A stretch of DNA of 64,000 nt from Annona cherimola (lineage: Eukaryota > Streptophyta > Magnoliopsida > Magnoliales > Annonaceae), in assembly GCA_030490835.1 (NCBI GenBank), contig CM059975.1, positions 2,879,579 through 2,943,578 on the forward strand, given 5' to 3'. The position numbers and the translations under genes are program-made. This document shows, one piece after another, positions 45,232 to 63,089 of this stretch. Each line of letters begins with the position of its first letter. Position 1 is the stretch's first letter. The notes under the pieces are model-generated. The model worked only from the letters and a program-made list of their open reading frames with translations. It was not told the origin of the DNA and ran no database searches.

Positions 45232-45471
45232 GTAATGAGAACATGATGTGTTGGGGAGTCATGATTCCACAACGGGGGTTTTACTATATAATCTTTCTAA
45301 TTATTATTTCTCCAATAAAATATTAAGTGTTAAATAGAAGTTAGAGCTATTTAGGAAAAGCATCAAAAACCATTTCTTTGGACATCAGTTAGGACTTGAC
45401 ACTTTCTAAAAATATTTCTGAAGTGCCTATTATTTATTTTGATATTGTTTATGGGGGGATGAAACTGCACG

Positions 45472-45760
45472 CACCCGGTTGCATTGTGGCAGTGTCCTTC
45501 ATCTATTTTTTTGAAATTTTTTTCATAAAACTCTTAATATGAGTGTATTTAATATATGTATCAATTTTTACTATTTTTGAAGATTTTTAGATTTTTTTGG
45601 ATTTTAAAGATCAGTGACATTTTTAGTAATTTAAAAATCTGAAAAAATATCTAAAGGTAAAAATTAATACATATGTTAAATACACTTATATTAACACTTT
45701 TATAAAAAAATTTCAAAAAATAAAAAATAAATGATGTATACCCGAGTGCATTGAACCGGA
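45472..45760. mobile_element. Foldback element 1
   Basis: The left arm starts cacccggttgcattg and the right arm ends tgcattgaaccgg. The arms can pair along most of about 130 bases (shared tttttttgaaattttttt, gtgtatttaa, atgtatcaatttttac), with the loop near 45615. This is the structure of a foldback-type MITE. It is non-coding. Confidence 0.7.
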
Positions 45761-45822
45761 CTCCATTTATGATTAATGAATTGTATGAATCCGGTTGTAT
45801 GCACCCAGATGCAATAAGACTT

Positions 45823-46163
45823 AATGCACCTAGGTGCATACACCCATTCTAAAATTTTTTTGAAAATTTTTATACAATTATTAAGTTAATCTAAGTATAT
45901 TTAACATGTGTATCAATTTTTACTACTTTTGGAAACTTTTAGATTTTTTCGGATTTTTTAAAAAAATAGTAGCATTTTTAATAATTTTAAATTACTAAAA
46001 ATGCTTATTAAAAATGACACTGACTTTTTAAAAATCTAAAAAAGATCTAAAAGTCTCCAAAAATAATAAAAATTGATATACATGTTAAAATAAACTTATA
46101 TTAACAATTTCATGAAAAAATTTTTAAAAAAATAAAAAAGGGTAAAATACACCCAGGTGCATA
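45823..46163. mobile_element. Foldback element 2, related to element 1
   Basis: The left arm begins atgcacctaggtgcatacac and the right arm ends acacccaggtgcat. The interior again contains gtgtatcaatttttacta and its reverse complement, so it belongs to the same family as 45472-45760. The two lie 60 bases apart. Confidence 0.7.
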
Positions 46164-48399
46164 TGATTGGGCTCCTGAATTATACGGTGATTAAGAGAGG
46201 CACAACAGGTTTTTTCGTATTTTACACCCTCCAAGTTTCCATATTTACTTTGTAAATCTTGATAGAAGTATAACCTTATTCATTTGTATACCCTTGATGA
46301 TTAATTAATTATATTTAATATAATTTATATTATCTTGAAAATTCTTTCCTTTGAGCATTATTATACATAAAAATATGCAAAATCAACATAATAAAATAGT
46401 TTAATATTAAAAATTAAATTTAAAATTAAATTTTTAACATCTAAGTCATATGAAATATCATTCATATGTGGATAAATAATTTTATAAAGAATTTATATTC
46501 TAATGCATATGAATGTATCTAAGCATTGTTTATAACTTATGCATGAGCATATATTTTTAATTCAAACGTAGCATGTACATCTTTAATTTTGATTTATCTT
46601 AACTAAATAATTAAATGATATCGAGATGCTAAGTGGAGGAGTTAATCTAGTTACCGGAATCGCTTTTTATTTTTCGCACACTTAGCATCGACGGTGTGAA
46701 ACAATGGGAAAGTGGCGTTAAAATGGATATAGTAATTAAAATTCAGTTGTATGTAAACCGTCCAGCAACGCAACTCCAACTGTCTCATCTTTTTCATTGC
46801 CAGCCATCAACCATCTAAAAAATTAATTATTTTTATTTTAGTTTAAAATCTTTTCGTACATGATATTTAAAATATATTTTAGATAGTTCGTAATAAAAAA
46901 AATCGATATTAGTGTGATCTTAAATAAGTAAAAATTATATATTTAGCATATAAAAAATTATGACAGTCAATACTTTTAACAACATTCAAAGACTTCTCCA
47001 GACTCATTCATATAAAATACATTTGAATAACGTTGGAGGTTACACAAAAATCAATGCATATATTATTTGTAATCTAAAAACATATATACCTTTCCTTCAA
47101 AAAAAACATATACATATCGTTAATATATATTTTTTTAATTTTTTAATTATTACCATTTGATTTTTATGGTTTTCACAATCAACAGTAAAAATTATATTTT
47201 AAATAATATGTGGGGTGAGATTTTTAAAATAAAGTAAAAAATATCAATTTTTGGGATAATTTTTGAGGTCCGTTCTTGCTTTTTTCTTCTTATTTTCTGA
47301 AAATTTCCGGATTCAACCTTCTAAATTTTAAAATAACTCGACGAACATCGACGTATAAACTTTGGCAAATCTAACCCTAATGGACCCGATATACGGCATC
47401 AATACGGCTCTTGTTTTCTACGTTAGTTTTTGTTGTGATTTCCTTCTCTGCCCTCACATTCTATTTTCGTTTTCTTTATTTGTTGCTGTGTTTGGTGTAC
47501 ATACTTAGGTAGTTAGGTGTGACCCAGATGAAGTTGTTAAAATAAAATAGACATGAGCTAACGATATAATGAGAAAATATATAAAGTTATTGTACTATAA
47601 AAATAATAAAAAGGTAGGATAACCAAGATATAATGATACAATTTTTAAAAACAGTAAGATTCCCTATTTGGCATGTGGAGTTTGAACTTTAATAAATGAA
47701 CGAGAATAAACAAATATAAATTAAACTTTAACAAGAAATTATCTAAATTATTTTATTAATCAAATTTATACCCACTTTGGGTTTTTAATTTTAAAATTAA
47801 TTTAAATTAAAGATTCACAAAAAAATTATCCAAATTATTTTATCGATTAAATTTATGCCCTCTTTGATTTTAATTTTAAAATTTTTGATAAAGATTCACA
47901 AAATGAAAATTATACAAATTATTTTGTTAATTATCTAAAATTTTTTTATTAATTAGATATATATAGATTTTGATTTTCTATTTTTAAAATTCATCTAAAT
48001 TAACGTTCATGGTAATAAAATTAAAAGGTCGAAGTAAATCTTCGAGAATCAATGAACAATGCTTATGGTTAGATTTTTTTTTTTTTTTTTAACATGACAA
48101 ATGCATGTGGGAGGGACGGAGGGTCAGATTTATTTTTAACTTAGATTTTAAAATGGGAACCGGGAAGGTTAGAAAGTTATGCGAACGGGAAATGGACTTG
48201 ATTTTTTAATTTTAAAATAAAATTTGTCATTTCCCAAAGTTACACGATTTCATCTTTGGGCAATAATCCTCAGGGTTAGATTTACAAACCTTCAGAAATT
48301 GAAAGGTTAGATTTGCTAAAGTTCTAAATTTCAAAGTTACAATAAGCTATTTCACAAGATTAGAAAGTTAGATCCGCAAAAGCTAAGCTATTTTCCCTC
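46164..48399. other. AT-rich spacer, no gene seen
   Basis: More than 2 kb of strongly AT-rich DNA. Short imperfect repeats (aattattttattaat) occur near 47745-47950. No gene motif was seen. Confidence 0.4.
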
Positions 48400-49010
48400 T
48401 TCTTTTTCTCGCTTCTTCACAAATTAAAGAACTCTGTTATCTCCGGTCGTAAGCTTCTCAACAGTGATTGCAATGTATCTTCCCGGTCTAATTTGATCAG
48501 AGAGATTGCAACGGACAGGTTTCCCTCTCGCCTCTGACCTTCAGATCAGGAGTTGCCGCCTCCTTCACCATCCTCACTGACGGTCAGCCACAGCAGTGAT
48601 CTGATCCAGCAAAATCGTCAGTAAGGTTAGGGTTAGCCTCCCGGTTACACTCATACTCCTAGGTTGCACGCCGAAAGAGATCGAGCCTCGGAATGGTCGA
48701 TCCGATTGTTGAAGTTGAGCAATGGCCGACCACCCCGTAAGGTTCGACCAATCGATCCTTCACCGAATTGTGGATGAAGATCTCTTAGTTTCTCTAAATC
48801 TAGTGGAAGGAGGATCCGTATCTCCCCAAGAGGAGTCTGACCGGCGATCGAAGAGAGAGAACCAAAAAAATCCACTAAGCACAATTGTCGGCAAGAGGGA
48901 TAGACCTCTCCGGACGGACGGAAATGCAAAATGCAAAATGCAATGGAAAGGGATCTTATTTCTCCCTTTCCCTCTCTCATTTCTTAAATCTAGGGCTGAG
49001 AACCCACGTC
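48400..49010. other. GC-rich island of unknown origin
   Basis: A sharp rise in GC content within AT-rich surroundings. It contains 'ggttagggttag' (48626), a CT-rich end, and an open frame 48722-49129 (135 codons, plus) beginning MADHPVRFDQSILHRI that resembles no family I can name. 'aaatgcaaaatgcaaaatgc' is a small triplication at 48925. It could be a 5' leader or a non-autonomous transposon. No splice or domain evidence supports a gene. Confidence 0.35.
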
Positions 49011-50093
49011 ACGGCATCATGGCCTTTGTGGGGGAAATGATTAAAAATAAGGTTAATTTTAAATATGTCTTTTACGTTTTGCCCTTAATTATAAATATAT
49101 TTACTAAGTTTAAAAATTATCATATATAACAATTAAGTATAAGCGAAAATTTATCTATACTCATTCCGTTAAGCATAGTTAAAATTCACTATTATTCATC
49201 ATTAGAAATGTTCAAAATATCTTTTATTAATTAATAACTATAGTCATTTATTTATGACGGAAAGTGAACCATGTGATAAAAACTCATCTAACTTGAGAAA
49301 GAAGTAAAAAAGAATGAATTTTAATCGTTTGGATGTAATATTAATGACAATAAATATTAGATCAATCAGGGTACTGTAAAATTTTAAAATTATTAAACGT
49401 TTCTAACTAGGTATATTTGAAATTAATAAAATACTTAGTAGGTATATGACAATAGTAACAAAAAATGTAGGATAATTACTCAATTCAGACGTCAAAATTA
49501 GAAAGTGCTAGGAAGAGATGAAAGTGATTAAACTGTCCCTTGTACAAACTTAAAAAAATTTAAAATGTAAATTAGAAGGGGGCAAAAACAACAAAAACAA
49601 AAGCAAACAGGCGGCCTGGAAGATCGGACCTCGTGGGAGTGCATGCATACGGCACGAGCATCCCGTGTCGGACAAAGAATATAATATCTGATATGACTAG
49701 TTCGATGACCCACCATTTCTTTCAATGATGCAGGCTACTGACGCACAAATTTCGCCCTTGGAATTGGACCCAGTGCCAGAACTTCCCAAACACAAAAAAG
49801 CAAAAGCGCATGACGACAAAAACAGGATATTTTTTTTATTAGTATATTTTATATCTATCTTAATTGATATTACAATAAACTTACGAGACATTCTCGTAAA
49901 TTTCTAATATGAAGGGCAAGCCGTAAAACGGGAACGTAAAAAAGTACAAAAGAAAATTTTTTTGAAAAAAAAAACATAGTACGATACATGACAGCGGTAA
50001 AATAAGAATAGAAAAATAGTTGTGTAAAAAATAATTAAAATACAAAGATAAAAATAAAAAATAAAATTTTAGGTTATAACAATATTGACGCAT
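49011..50093. other. AT-rich spacer, no gene seen
   Basis: AT-rich apart from a moderately GC-rich patch at 49600-49800 without motif. Confidence 0.4.
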
Positions 50094-50474
50094 GATCTTT
50101 TCAGACCGACCGGTCCAAAAATATATTTTTTTTATTTTTTTTTTGAAAAATAATTTTATAAACTTGTTAATCTAGTTATATTTAATTTATAAACCAAGTT
50201 TTATCATTTTTGAATATATCTATATATTTATTTTGGATTTTTAAAAACAGGAGTATTTAAGTCATTTTAAGAATATTTAAAATGACTTAAATACCCCTGT
50301 TTTTAAAAATCCAAAATAAATATATATACATATCTAAAAATGATAAAACTTGGTTTATAAATTAAATATAACTAGATTAACAAGTTTATAAAATTATTTT
50401 TCAAAAAAAAATAAAAAAAATAAATTTTTGGACCGGTCGGAAATCACCGGATTTCCGACCGGTATGAAAAGATC
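50094..50474. mobile_element. Foldback element 3, near-perfect 380-bp hairpin
   Basis: The left arm starts gatcttttcagaccgaccgg and the right arm ends ccgaccggtatgaaaagatc. Inside, aaccaagttttatcattttt pairs with aaaaatgataaaacttggtt, and aagtcattttaagaat faces atttaaaatgactt around a loop near 50274. The right arm has a roughly 20-bp extra copy of the end motif (ccggatttccgaccggt). Pairing is almost complete over about 170 bases per arm. Non-coding foldback MITE. Confidence 0.85.
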
Positions 50475-51344
50475 GGTCCTCAACAATATTAAATCATTTT
50501 TAAAAAAAATATGCAAGAGAAAAGTTGTTACCAAATGAAGCCTAATGATTCATGATAATTGTATAGCTAGTATAAGATAAAACAATGATTCATGTACATG
50601 TGTCTCGAGGCTTAATATACACATACGTTCATACGCAATTTTTATGTGTGAATAAATAATAAAGTATATGTAATTTCAGAAAGGTAAATTATGGTGTATG
50701 AAATAAATGTATAAGGCCACAGAAAAGAGAAAAATAAAATAAAATAAAACAAGGCTTTAAACAACTGTATGCATTAAGGCCCGGAACATATATGCGTATT
50801 GAATTATTACTCATAATCACTGCCCACATGCGTGTGTGTCTATATACCGTGAAAGTTGCGGTTTATGCTGATATTTTAATTTAACTCGAATGAATAATCA
50901 TCTTCATTTGTCTCTGTATTTATTATTATGATTCTAAAAAACATCTTAACTAAATTCTTCGTGAAATCACAGCACATTTATAACCTGTCCTGTCCAAATA
51001 GTTGTCAGTTTGTATGTCTGTAATAGAAAGTACGTATAATAGAAAAGTATAATTAATACATAATTAGTGAAATAAGATTTCTAGGGGGAGGGTAAAAAGA
51101 AATAATTAGATATACACATAATAATGAAAACTATAGAGTTATTGAGATGATTAGATAAATAAATGCCATCTTCAAAAGTCTTGTGTAAAGAAGGTGACTA
51201 TTAGTGTTTAATAAGGATTGGTGTTGCATGGCAAACAGATCCTCTAAAGCTGTTGAGGCTTAAGGGGCGCAGTCTGGACCATGGAATCAATATCCTATTT
51301 CCATACCACAATACAAAGTTTAGCACATTAAGTAGAGTCCTTGT
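50475..51344. other. Upstream region of the beta-glucosidase gene
   Basis: AT-rich promoter-side DNA with no coding motif. No specific regulatory element can be asserted beyond the TATA-like site below. Confidence 0.4.
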
Positions 51345-51354
51345 TCTATAAATG
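51345..51354 (+). promoter_or_regulatory. TATA-like element of beta-glucosidase gene
   Basis: TCTATAAATG lies about 90 bases before the ATG at 51441, a plausible TATA position for a short leader. Confidence 0.5.
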
Positions 51355-51440
51355 AAATATAGATGACACACTCCATACTCATTCTATGTTCTGTCTTGAG
51401 AGAGACATCGACAGAACTCCTCCGCCTCCTTCAATCTTCC

Positions 51441-57133
<5,693 letters not shown>

Positions 57134-57877
57134 GGAGCTGAAACCAAATTCCACGGCTTATCTACAAATGAATTTTATATTGCTATTAGTGCAAACAGAA
57201 ACAAAGGACCCATCTCTCTCTCTCTATATATATATATGTGTGTGTGTGTGCATTTATACTTTACTGTCATTATCTTTTGGTTTGTTTCTGTTGGCAATAG
57301 TGACTGAAATAACTATTGTAATTATAACAGTTATTTTTGTGTTCGGTCACAAGTTATGGCATTTGGTATGTAAAATAGCAGCTATGTTTTAATTGGGCAC
57401 AAACAGTGGGACATGGTGGACCCTAAGGTATGATTGAGAGGCCATCGGTAACCTCTGTGAACTAGGAAGTTGCTGAAACATGTAAATCTTTCACTTGTCC
57501 CTTTTTGATTAGTTGGTGCAAAATTGATCCTGAAAACAGTTTACTCAGATTTTCTACAGCAGCACATGAATTTTCATGCTGAAGAAAAAGGAAATCCAAG
57601 CAGAAAACACAATATCATTTAGGATGGAAGCAATGTAAAGGTAATTGGGTGTGCTAGATTTTTAAGGAGTCTTAGCAGCAACACACAGGACACAGGACTG
57701 CTCTTCAATTGGAACTAGCCCTGCCGTGAACATCCACAATGAAAATCAAGGTAGGCCACTAAGCATGCAGAATGGAGGATCTCCACACTTTGGCCATCAA
57801 CTTCTGTCCTATATGTAGCCTACCTGAAACAACATCATCCACAGAATATAATTGTCTCACCTTGTTTTATCTGGTTG
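57134..57877. other. Convergent intergenic region
   Basis: Holds the 3' flanks of the beta-glucosidase (plus) and pseudouridine synthase (minus) genes. A CT/AT/TG compound microsatellite lies at 57212-57250. No further gene seen. Confidence 0.6.
57212..57250. repeat. Compound microsatellite (CT)n(AT)n(GT)n
   Basis: About 11 bases of CT, then ATATATAT, then GTGTGTGTGTGTG, located 80 bases after the beta-glucosidase stop codon, probably within its 3' UTR. Confidence 0.85.
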
Positions 57878-60800
57878 TCATCCTCTCCACCATGGAGCTC
57901 CAGCTTCGTAAAAGCATTTTCCATCATCCCAGGAAATCTGACATGCTTGAAGACCAATGGCTATGGCTGGTTCCTTACCATGGCATGCAATCCATTCTTC
58001 TATAGCTCTAGTTCTATCATTCTCATCAACAAAAATGGCTTTTGAACTGCCGAATGGGTTTACAGTGGGATTGGCAATTTCTGCTATTACAGCTCGCATG
58101 TACATTGAATCCCCTACTATAGGTGCACCACAAGCAGCCAGTTGTGCACGGACCTGCATCAGATGGTAGGCTATTTCAGAAATGCCTATTCCTGGAAGTT
58201 AAATTCCTTTACTAGCTTTTATTCCTTGTTTCATTGCTATTGCATCCAAATAATGCAATATGTGTGTGTGTTAAAAAAAAAAAAAATTAGAAGATTTTCA
58301 AAATAGGTATTAATCACAAAGTTAATAGTGATATGTCGTTATTCAAGGAAACTATACAACATCACACTTGCACATGCTTGGGGCATATTTGTTTACAACA
58401 AAAACTTTTCATTCTCTATAACTATCCTATTTTTTAAAAAAAATTTCTTCACATCTTCCTATACAACAACTCTGCTTTTTAATCATTTTTACACAACTGC
58501 CTATACAACTAACCTACCTATTTTAACTTTATTCACTTTACTTCTCATCATTACCTTTATCATATCACATCATTTTCCACCAATTCAAAAACTTTTCATC
58601 CAAAAATTTTATCACTCTTCAAACACACCCTTGATAAAAATTTTTTTTTAAAATTGTTAACTCAAAGCTGAAAAAAAAAACACAACAATACCTGGTGAGT
58701 TCGACCTGTCAATAGGTTGATTTTGCATTCATAGGCAATGTTTTTTGAAGGCCACTCACAATCTTCAATGAAATATTTCTTTTCAATCTCAGAGCTTGGC
58801 CAGGGAACCTCCTTGCAATCCAATACCTCAAGCTGACAGAGATGCCATCCTTGGATAGAATCTAGAAGGATGATCCACATGCCAAATTATTTCATAGATC
58901 AAGTACGAATTCCTGTAATAGAAAGAATATTCTAATGGAAATACTAGTACGATAAGACACAGTGTTTCCATTCGCCTAGGGGAGGTTCCCTCACCCAGCT
59001 GCTGATCTAAGCCATAAGGTAAGTGATCCACCTGCAAAGGGAACTTCATGCTGCTGTTTGCAGCAGCCAGAAGGGATGATGTGAAACAGGCTGCCCAAAC
59101 TTCCACAGACAGTGAAAAGATAAACATGAGGGTCACCTACATTGGCCTTATAAGAACATAAATCCTAGTAATCCTATGCTCCATCATAGGTGAAAATCTT
59201 CAGAAATTTCTGCAAGCAAAGTCAATAATTGCATTGCTTTCGGTTGAACTCCAAGTCATTGATTATTCACGTAAAAATATTACCTTTTGAAACAATTCTT
59301 GGCGCAAGATTCACAGGCCGCATGTAGTGGGTAATTGTTCCAAGTGGAACTGGCGAAGCAGCAAGTGCAAGATAAAGCTTTTTCACCTGTTTTTCCTGGT
59401 ATATGGAAACTTTAAATCATGAACTCCCTCCAATAGGTCTGTATTATAGACAGTAACCTCAAGAGAAATATATGAGCTTGTCTTGTCTAGCATAACTGTA
59501 TCAGCATGCCCTCCCATTTCCTTTTTTACGATCAATCCGCTCACATGACCAGATGAATGGTGATGCCAAATTTGACCACTAGAGTAGCTAGCATCATGTC
59601 CACATTGATCTTTAACCTTAAGAACTTTTTAATCAGATGGTCAGTGTCACCAAGCATGAGTTATTAGATGATGGGGCAAAGCTTGTACCAAGTATGAAGC
59701 AAGGTAGATTAATGTCAAGAGAGGGAGTGGCTATCTAAAAATTCCATCAAATGAAAACCTCCATAAGAGTGGGGGCGAAAAATTGAGTGATGTAAAGAAG
59801 GAGAGTGCATGAGATCAAGCAAAAAGGCTGACGAGATCAGTGGCTAAAGCAACTGAAGCCAAGCCTTTCCACACCAATACTGTTTTTTGACCAAGCTACA
59901 TCACTGTCTAACTTTGAAATGGCTGATCTCATGCTACTGTACTACAATGCAATTGTCTTGTGCATTTGTAGTTCAACAGTAATCAAATGTTATCAGCAAT
60001 TGAGCATACCCTAATTTTTCCATGAAAGACAGAACAATACTCCTTTGTCTTTGCGAACACCACACTGCAAGCAGATTATGCCTAACCATCAGTTCAAGGA
60101 CTACAAATTGGAAGCTAAAGTGTTGGTTACAAACATACCATCCTTCAGTGCAGTTATCTATCTGATGAGTAGTTTTCAGGGGCGTTTCTAGTCCCAAAGC
60201 TCGAGAGGCAAAAGTTGCACAGCTTTCTTCAATGTTGTTTGTTGTTCCTCCCACCTGTAAATGACCAAACATGGGAGTTACTACTACCACAGAAAATGTG
60301 CAACAGCACTAACACCCACTAACACCATGCAGCAGCAAGCATGGAGAAACCAAATTCTAGAATAAGGAAGGTCAATTATGTGGCAGCCAACTCCATGCTG
60401 TTTTTAATATTGATGTGTCAGGTACCAAAACATTGCCTAACACCTCCAAAATTCAAAGAGTCATTAACTAATTACTTGCTTGATTGGACAATATAAGCAA
60501 GCCAATAGTTTATAAAACCGTTAATGCTAAACACTAAAGAATCATTGTACTTTAATCTTTCAGCACATCCGATGAACAGAACTCCACAGTCATCATGTGA
60601 AATGAAGCTCTCCAAACCAATATGCAGGCCATAATGAGTTCCCTGTGCAGCTGTGCTATGTGATACCAGCCCATGTAGACCAACAGACACAGGTTCCATC
60701 GACATTGAAAGTAGTTCCTCCTTTGGTCGATTTTACTCAATATTTGAGAACTTCAGTATAAGATAATCGCTGAATGGACACAAAACATAATCTGGACATG

Positions 60801-63089
60801 ATTCAGGATCCACTCACTTTGAATTCTAATTTATTCACGAACTGAAACTCACAGAACTACTAGAAACTAGCCTGACTCGGAACCTACCAAGTAAGGACAC
60901 AATGGCTGGTATCAGATGACCATGGCATTTAGATTAGGTCTTCATTTGAACACGAAATGACAGATGGAAATAAATTGGCCTCTATAGATTTCAAGAAAAA
61001 TTAACCACATGTGTATGTTTTGTGCTGCATTAAGAAAAAGTAAATCAAGAGTGAAAGAAAGAGCAAACATCAAATCCCCCCTCCAGGAAGGCTCCTCTCA
61101 TCCTTTGGGAAGTTCAAAACTGATAATTAGGAGGACAGCTTCGTGTTTGCTCTAAGGTATTTAGCTCAAAAGACCCTTCTGACTGTTAACTGAAGAAAGA
61201 AGAACCAGTAAAACTACCTGAGAAAAACCACACTGATTAGAAAAAGTTATGCAGGAAAGAGATTATTACATACTGATGTACCAGCTGGTTTGTCAAGAAC
61301 CACATACGATTCAGTGATGGCTATAATTCGTGATTTCCAGTCGATTTCATAGCACCTAGCAAGAATTCCAGGATAAGTTAGTAAAAAATGTAGCCATACA
61401 TACAATATATGGTTCAATCATTAGCAAACTGCAGCAGTCTAGAAAGAGTTGCAGCTCCAGGCCATGCTCGAGCAAACAGTCTTTGTTGGAACCAAGGTGG
61501 TACAGGAACCCATCTCCCATTAACCTAACTAATGCAGAACATGGATCCATTCATGAGACATGCAGTGTTATGAACTTGCACTGATCTTCACAAACAGAAT
61601 ATTTCAATGCTCGTTAGGTATATGGTACATTTTGAACCATGGAGTCAGGCCCGTATGTGCAGTTTGGTGCCTTTTGGCTCACCTGAAAACTTGTCAGTTA
61701 ACATCTGATGCCTTTTTAAGGCAAAATCTACCAAAACAAGGCAGGGAAAAGATTGAGTTGATTGATTACCTTGGGAAGCGCTTCGGATGGACATATATAC
61801 GTAAATATGTGCCTTCTTCAACATACTCATCAACATGAGTTATCCTGTATGTCTTTTGTGCTTCCCGCACAGTCTTCCCTTTAATTGATGCTCGTTTTTT
61901 GAGAACTGATGGTGATGTCACCTCTTTAAATACACGAATCTGCTCAGGAGTTGCAGTTGGAGGTGGCTCTGGACACACCAATGCGTAATACACAGCACCA
62001 AAATGGATAAGATCTGCAACATACCTTCATAAATAAAATTCTTCATTCATCATTAAATCCAGCTTCATGTTTCCAAAATTACAAACAAATGGAAAACTAC
62101 GCAGAATCCAGCTTCAGTGCTGTTAGCATTAGTAAATGCTAAACGACGTCTGCCATCTTACTTACTAGATAAGCAAGCATCGTCTGAAAGAACTTAGATG
62201 GGTTGTTTAAAAAGAACTTAGATGGGATGTTTAAAAAACAATGTTACTTGGCACCCATGACAGAACCATTTGAAGAACTTGTGCAGGCCTTCGGCCGAGG
62301 ACAGAGATAAGCAAGCAGTCTACACTTACAGTGGAGGAAGCTCCAAGGCTCTGCATATGTATTCACGAACTGGCCCCCCTTCAGATACTACCAAGTGTTC
62401 GACCCTCGGTGGTCCACTATCTGATGGGCATGGAAGCAAGCGATTGTATTCAGGGTAGCTGCAGGACAATACAAATTAAAAATTCGAAAGCTCACATTCC
62501 AAGAATGCAAATCATTATAAGAAATCATAGAATATGGCCTCAATGCCTGAAAATATAGTTAGAAATAATGAGACACAGTTCCACCAACACGGGCAAGAAA
62601 GAAATTAGCACCAGTGGATCAGAAAACGCCCAAATGACATGCATAGTAGCATATGCATTCAAGCTATCAACTTTTTGAAAAAGCCCACATCCTCCCACAT
62701 AAAATTCTCCTCAAAACAAGCTGAAGTCCGAGAACAATCATCTGAATAGCACGAAAGAGCAACAGCCGATTAACAGGAACTGGAAAGTTGAGGCAATGGG
62801 AGTACTTATTCGTTGGAGGAATGCTGATTCCAGCTTCTCCACAGCCAATCTCTTGCTTGGTCGTTGGACTACTACCAGTTTCACGGCCAATCTCTTGCTG
62901 GGATGATTGACAGGCAGGAACCTCTGACCTGCGGTTCTTCCAGCGGCGTGTCGCAAAGCGGCCGGTGGCTAAAGTCCGTACGGAGCCGAAAGGAACCGCG
63001 GCCAGATTCCAGCTCTTGGATGCCAATCGAGAAGAAGCCGACGCATTGGCGGAAAGGAAGGAAGAGAGCACAAAAGCAGCGCCAGTCAT
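57878..63089 (-). CDS. RNA pseudouridine synthase 6-like, chloroplast (9 exons)
   Basis: A RluA-type enzyme that converts uridine to pseudouridine in RNA, matching the plant RNA pseudouridine synthase 6 proteins (Arabidopsis At4g21770 type). Exons: 63089-62806, 62458-62330, 62024-61770, 61355-61274, 60254-60139, 60064-60010, 59395-59284, 58861-58692, 58153-57878. All junctions are GT-AG and in phase, giving 492 residues; an in-frame Met at 63131 would give 506. The N-terminus is rich in Ser, Ala and Arg with few acids (MTGAAFVLSSFLSANASASS), a plastid transit peptide. An S4-like region with YNRLLPCPSDSGPPRVEHLV comes first. The catalytic segment follows: VVLDKPAGTSVGG, catalytic Asp283 in HQIDNCTEG (the HRLD motif), LYLALAASPVP, INLLTGRTHQVRAQLAACG and PIVGDSMYM, then the C-terminal ISWDDGKCFYEAGAPWW. 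Intron 8 contains a MITE. No lesion seen. Confidence 0.93.
58380..58633. mobile_element. MITE in intron 8 of the pseudouridine synthase gene
   Basis: Starts near gggcatatttgtttacaaca and ends ttcaaacacaccc, reading as the reverse complement of the MITE family at 8680 (shared ccaattcaaaaacttttcat, tcatcattaccttt). It lies wholly within the intron between exons 8 and 9 and does not touch either splice site. Confidence 0.65.
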
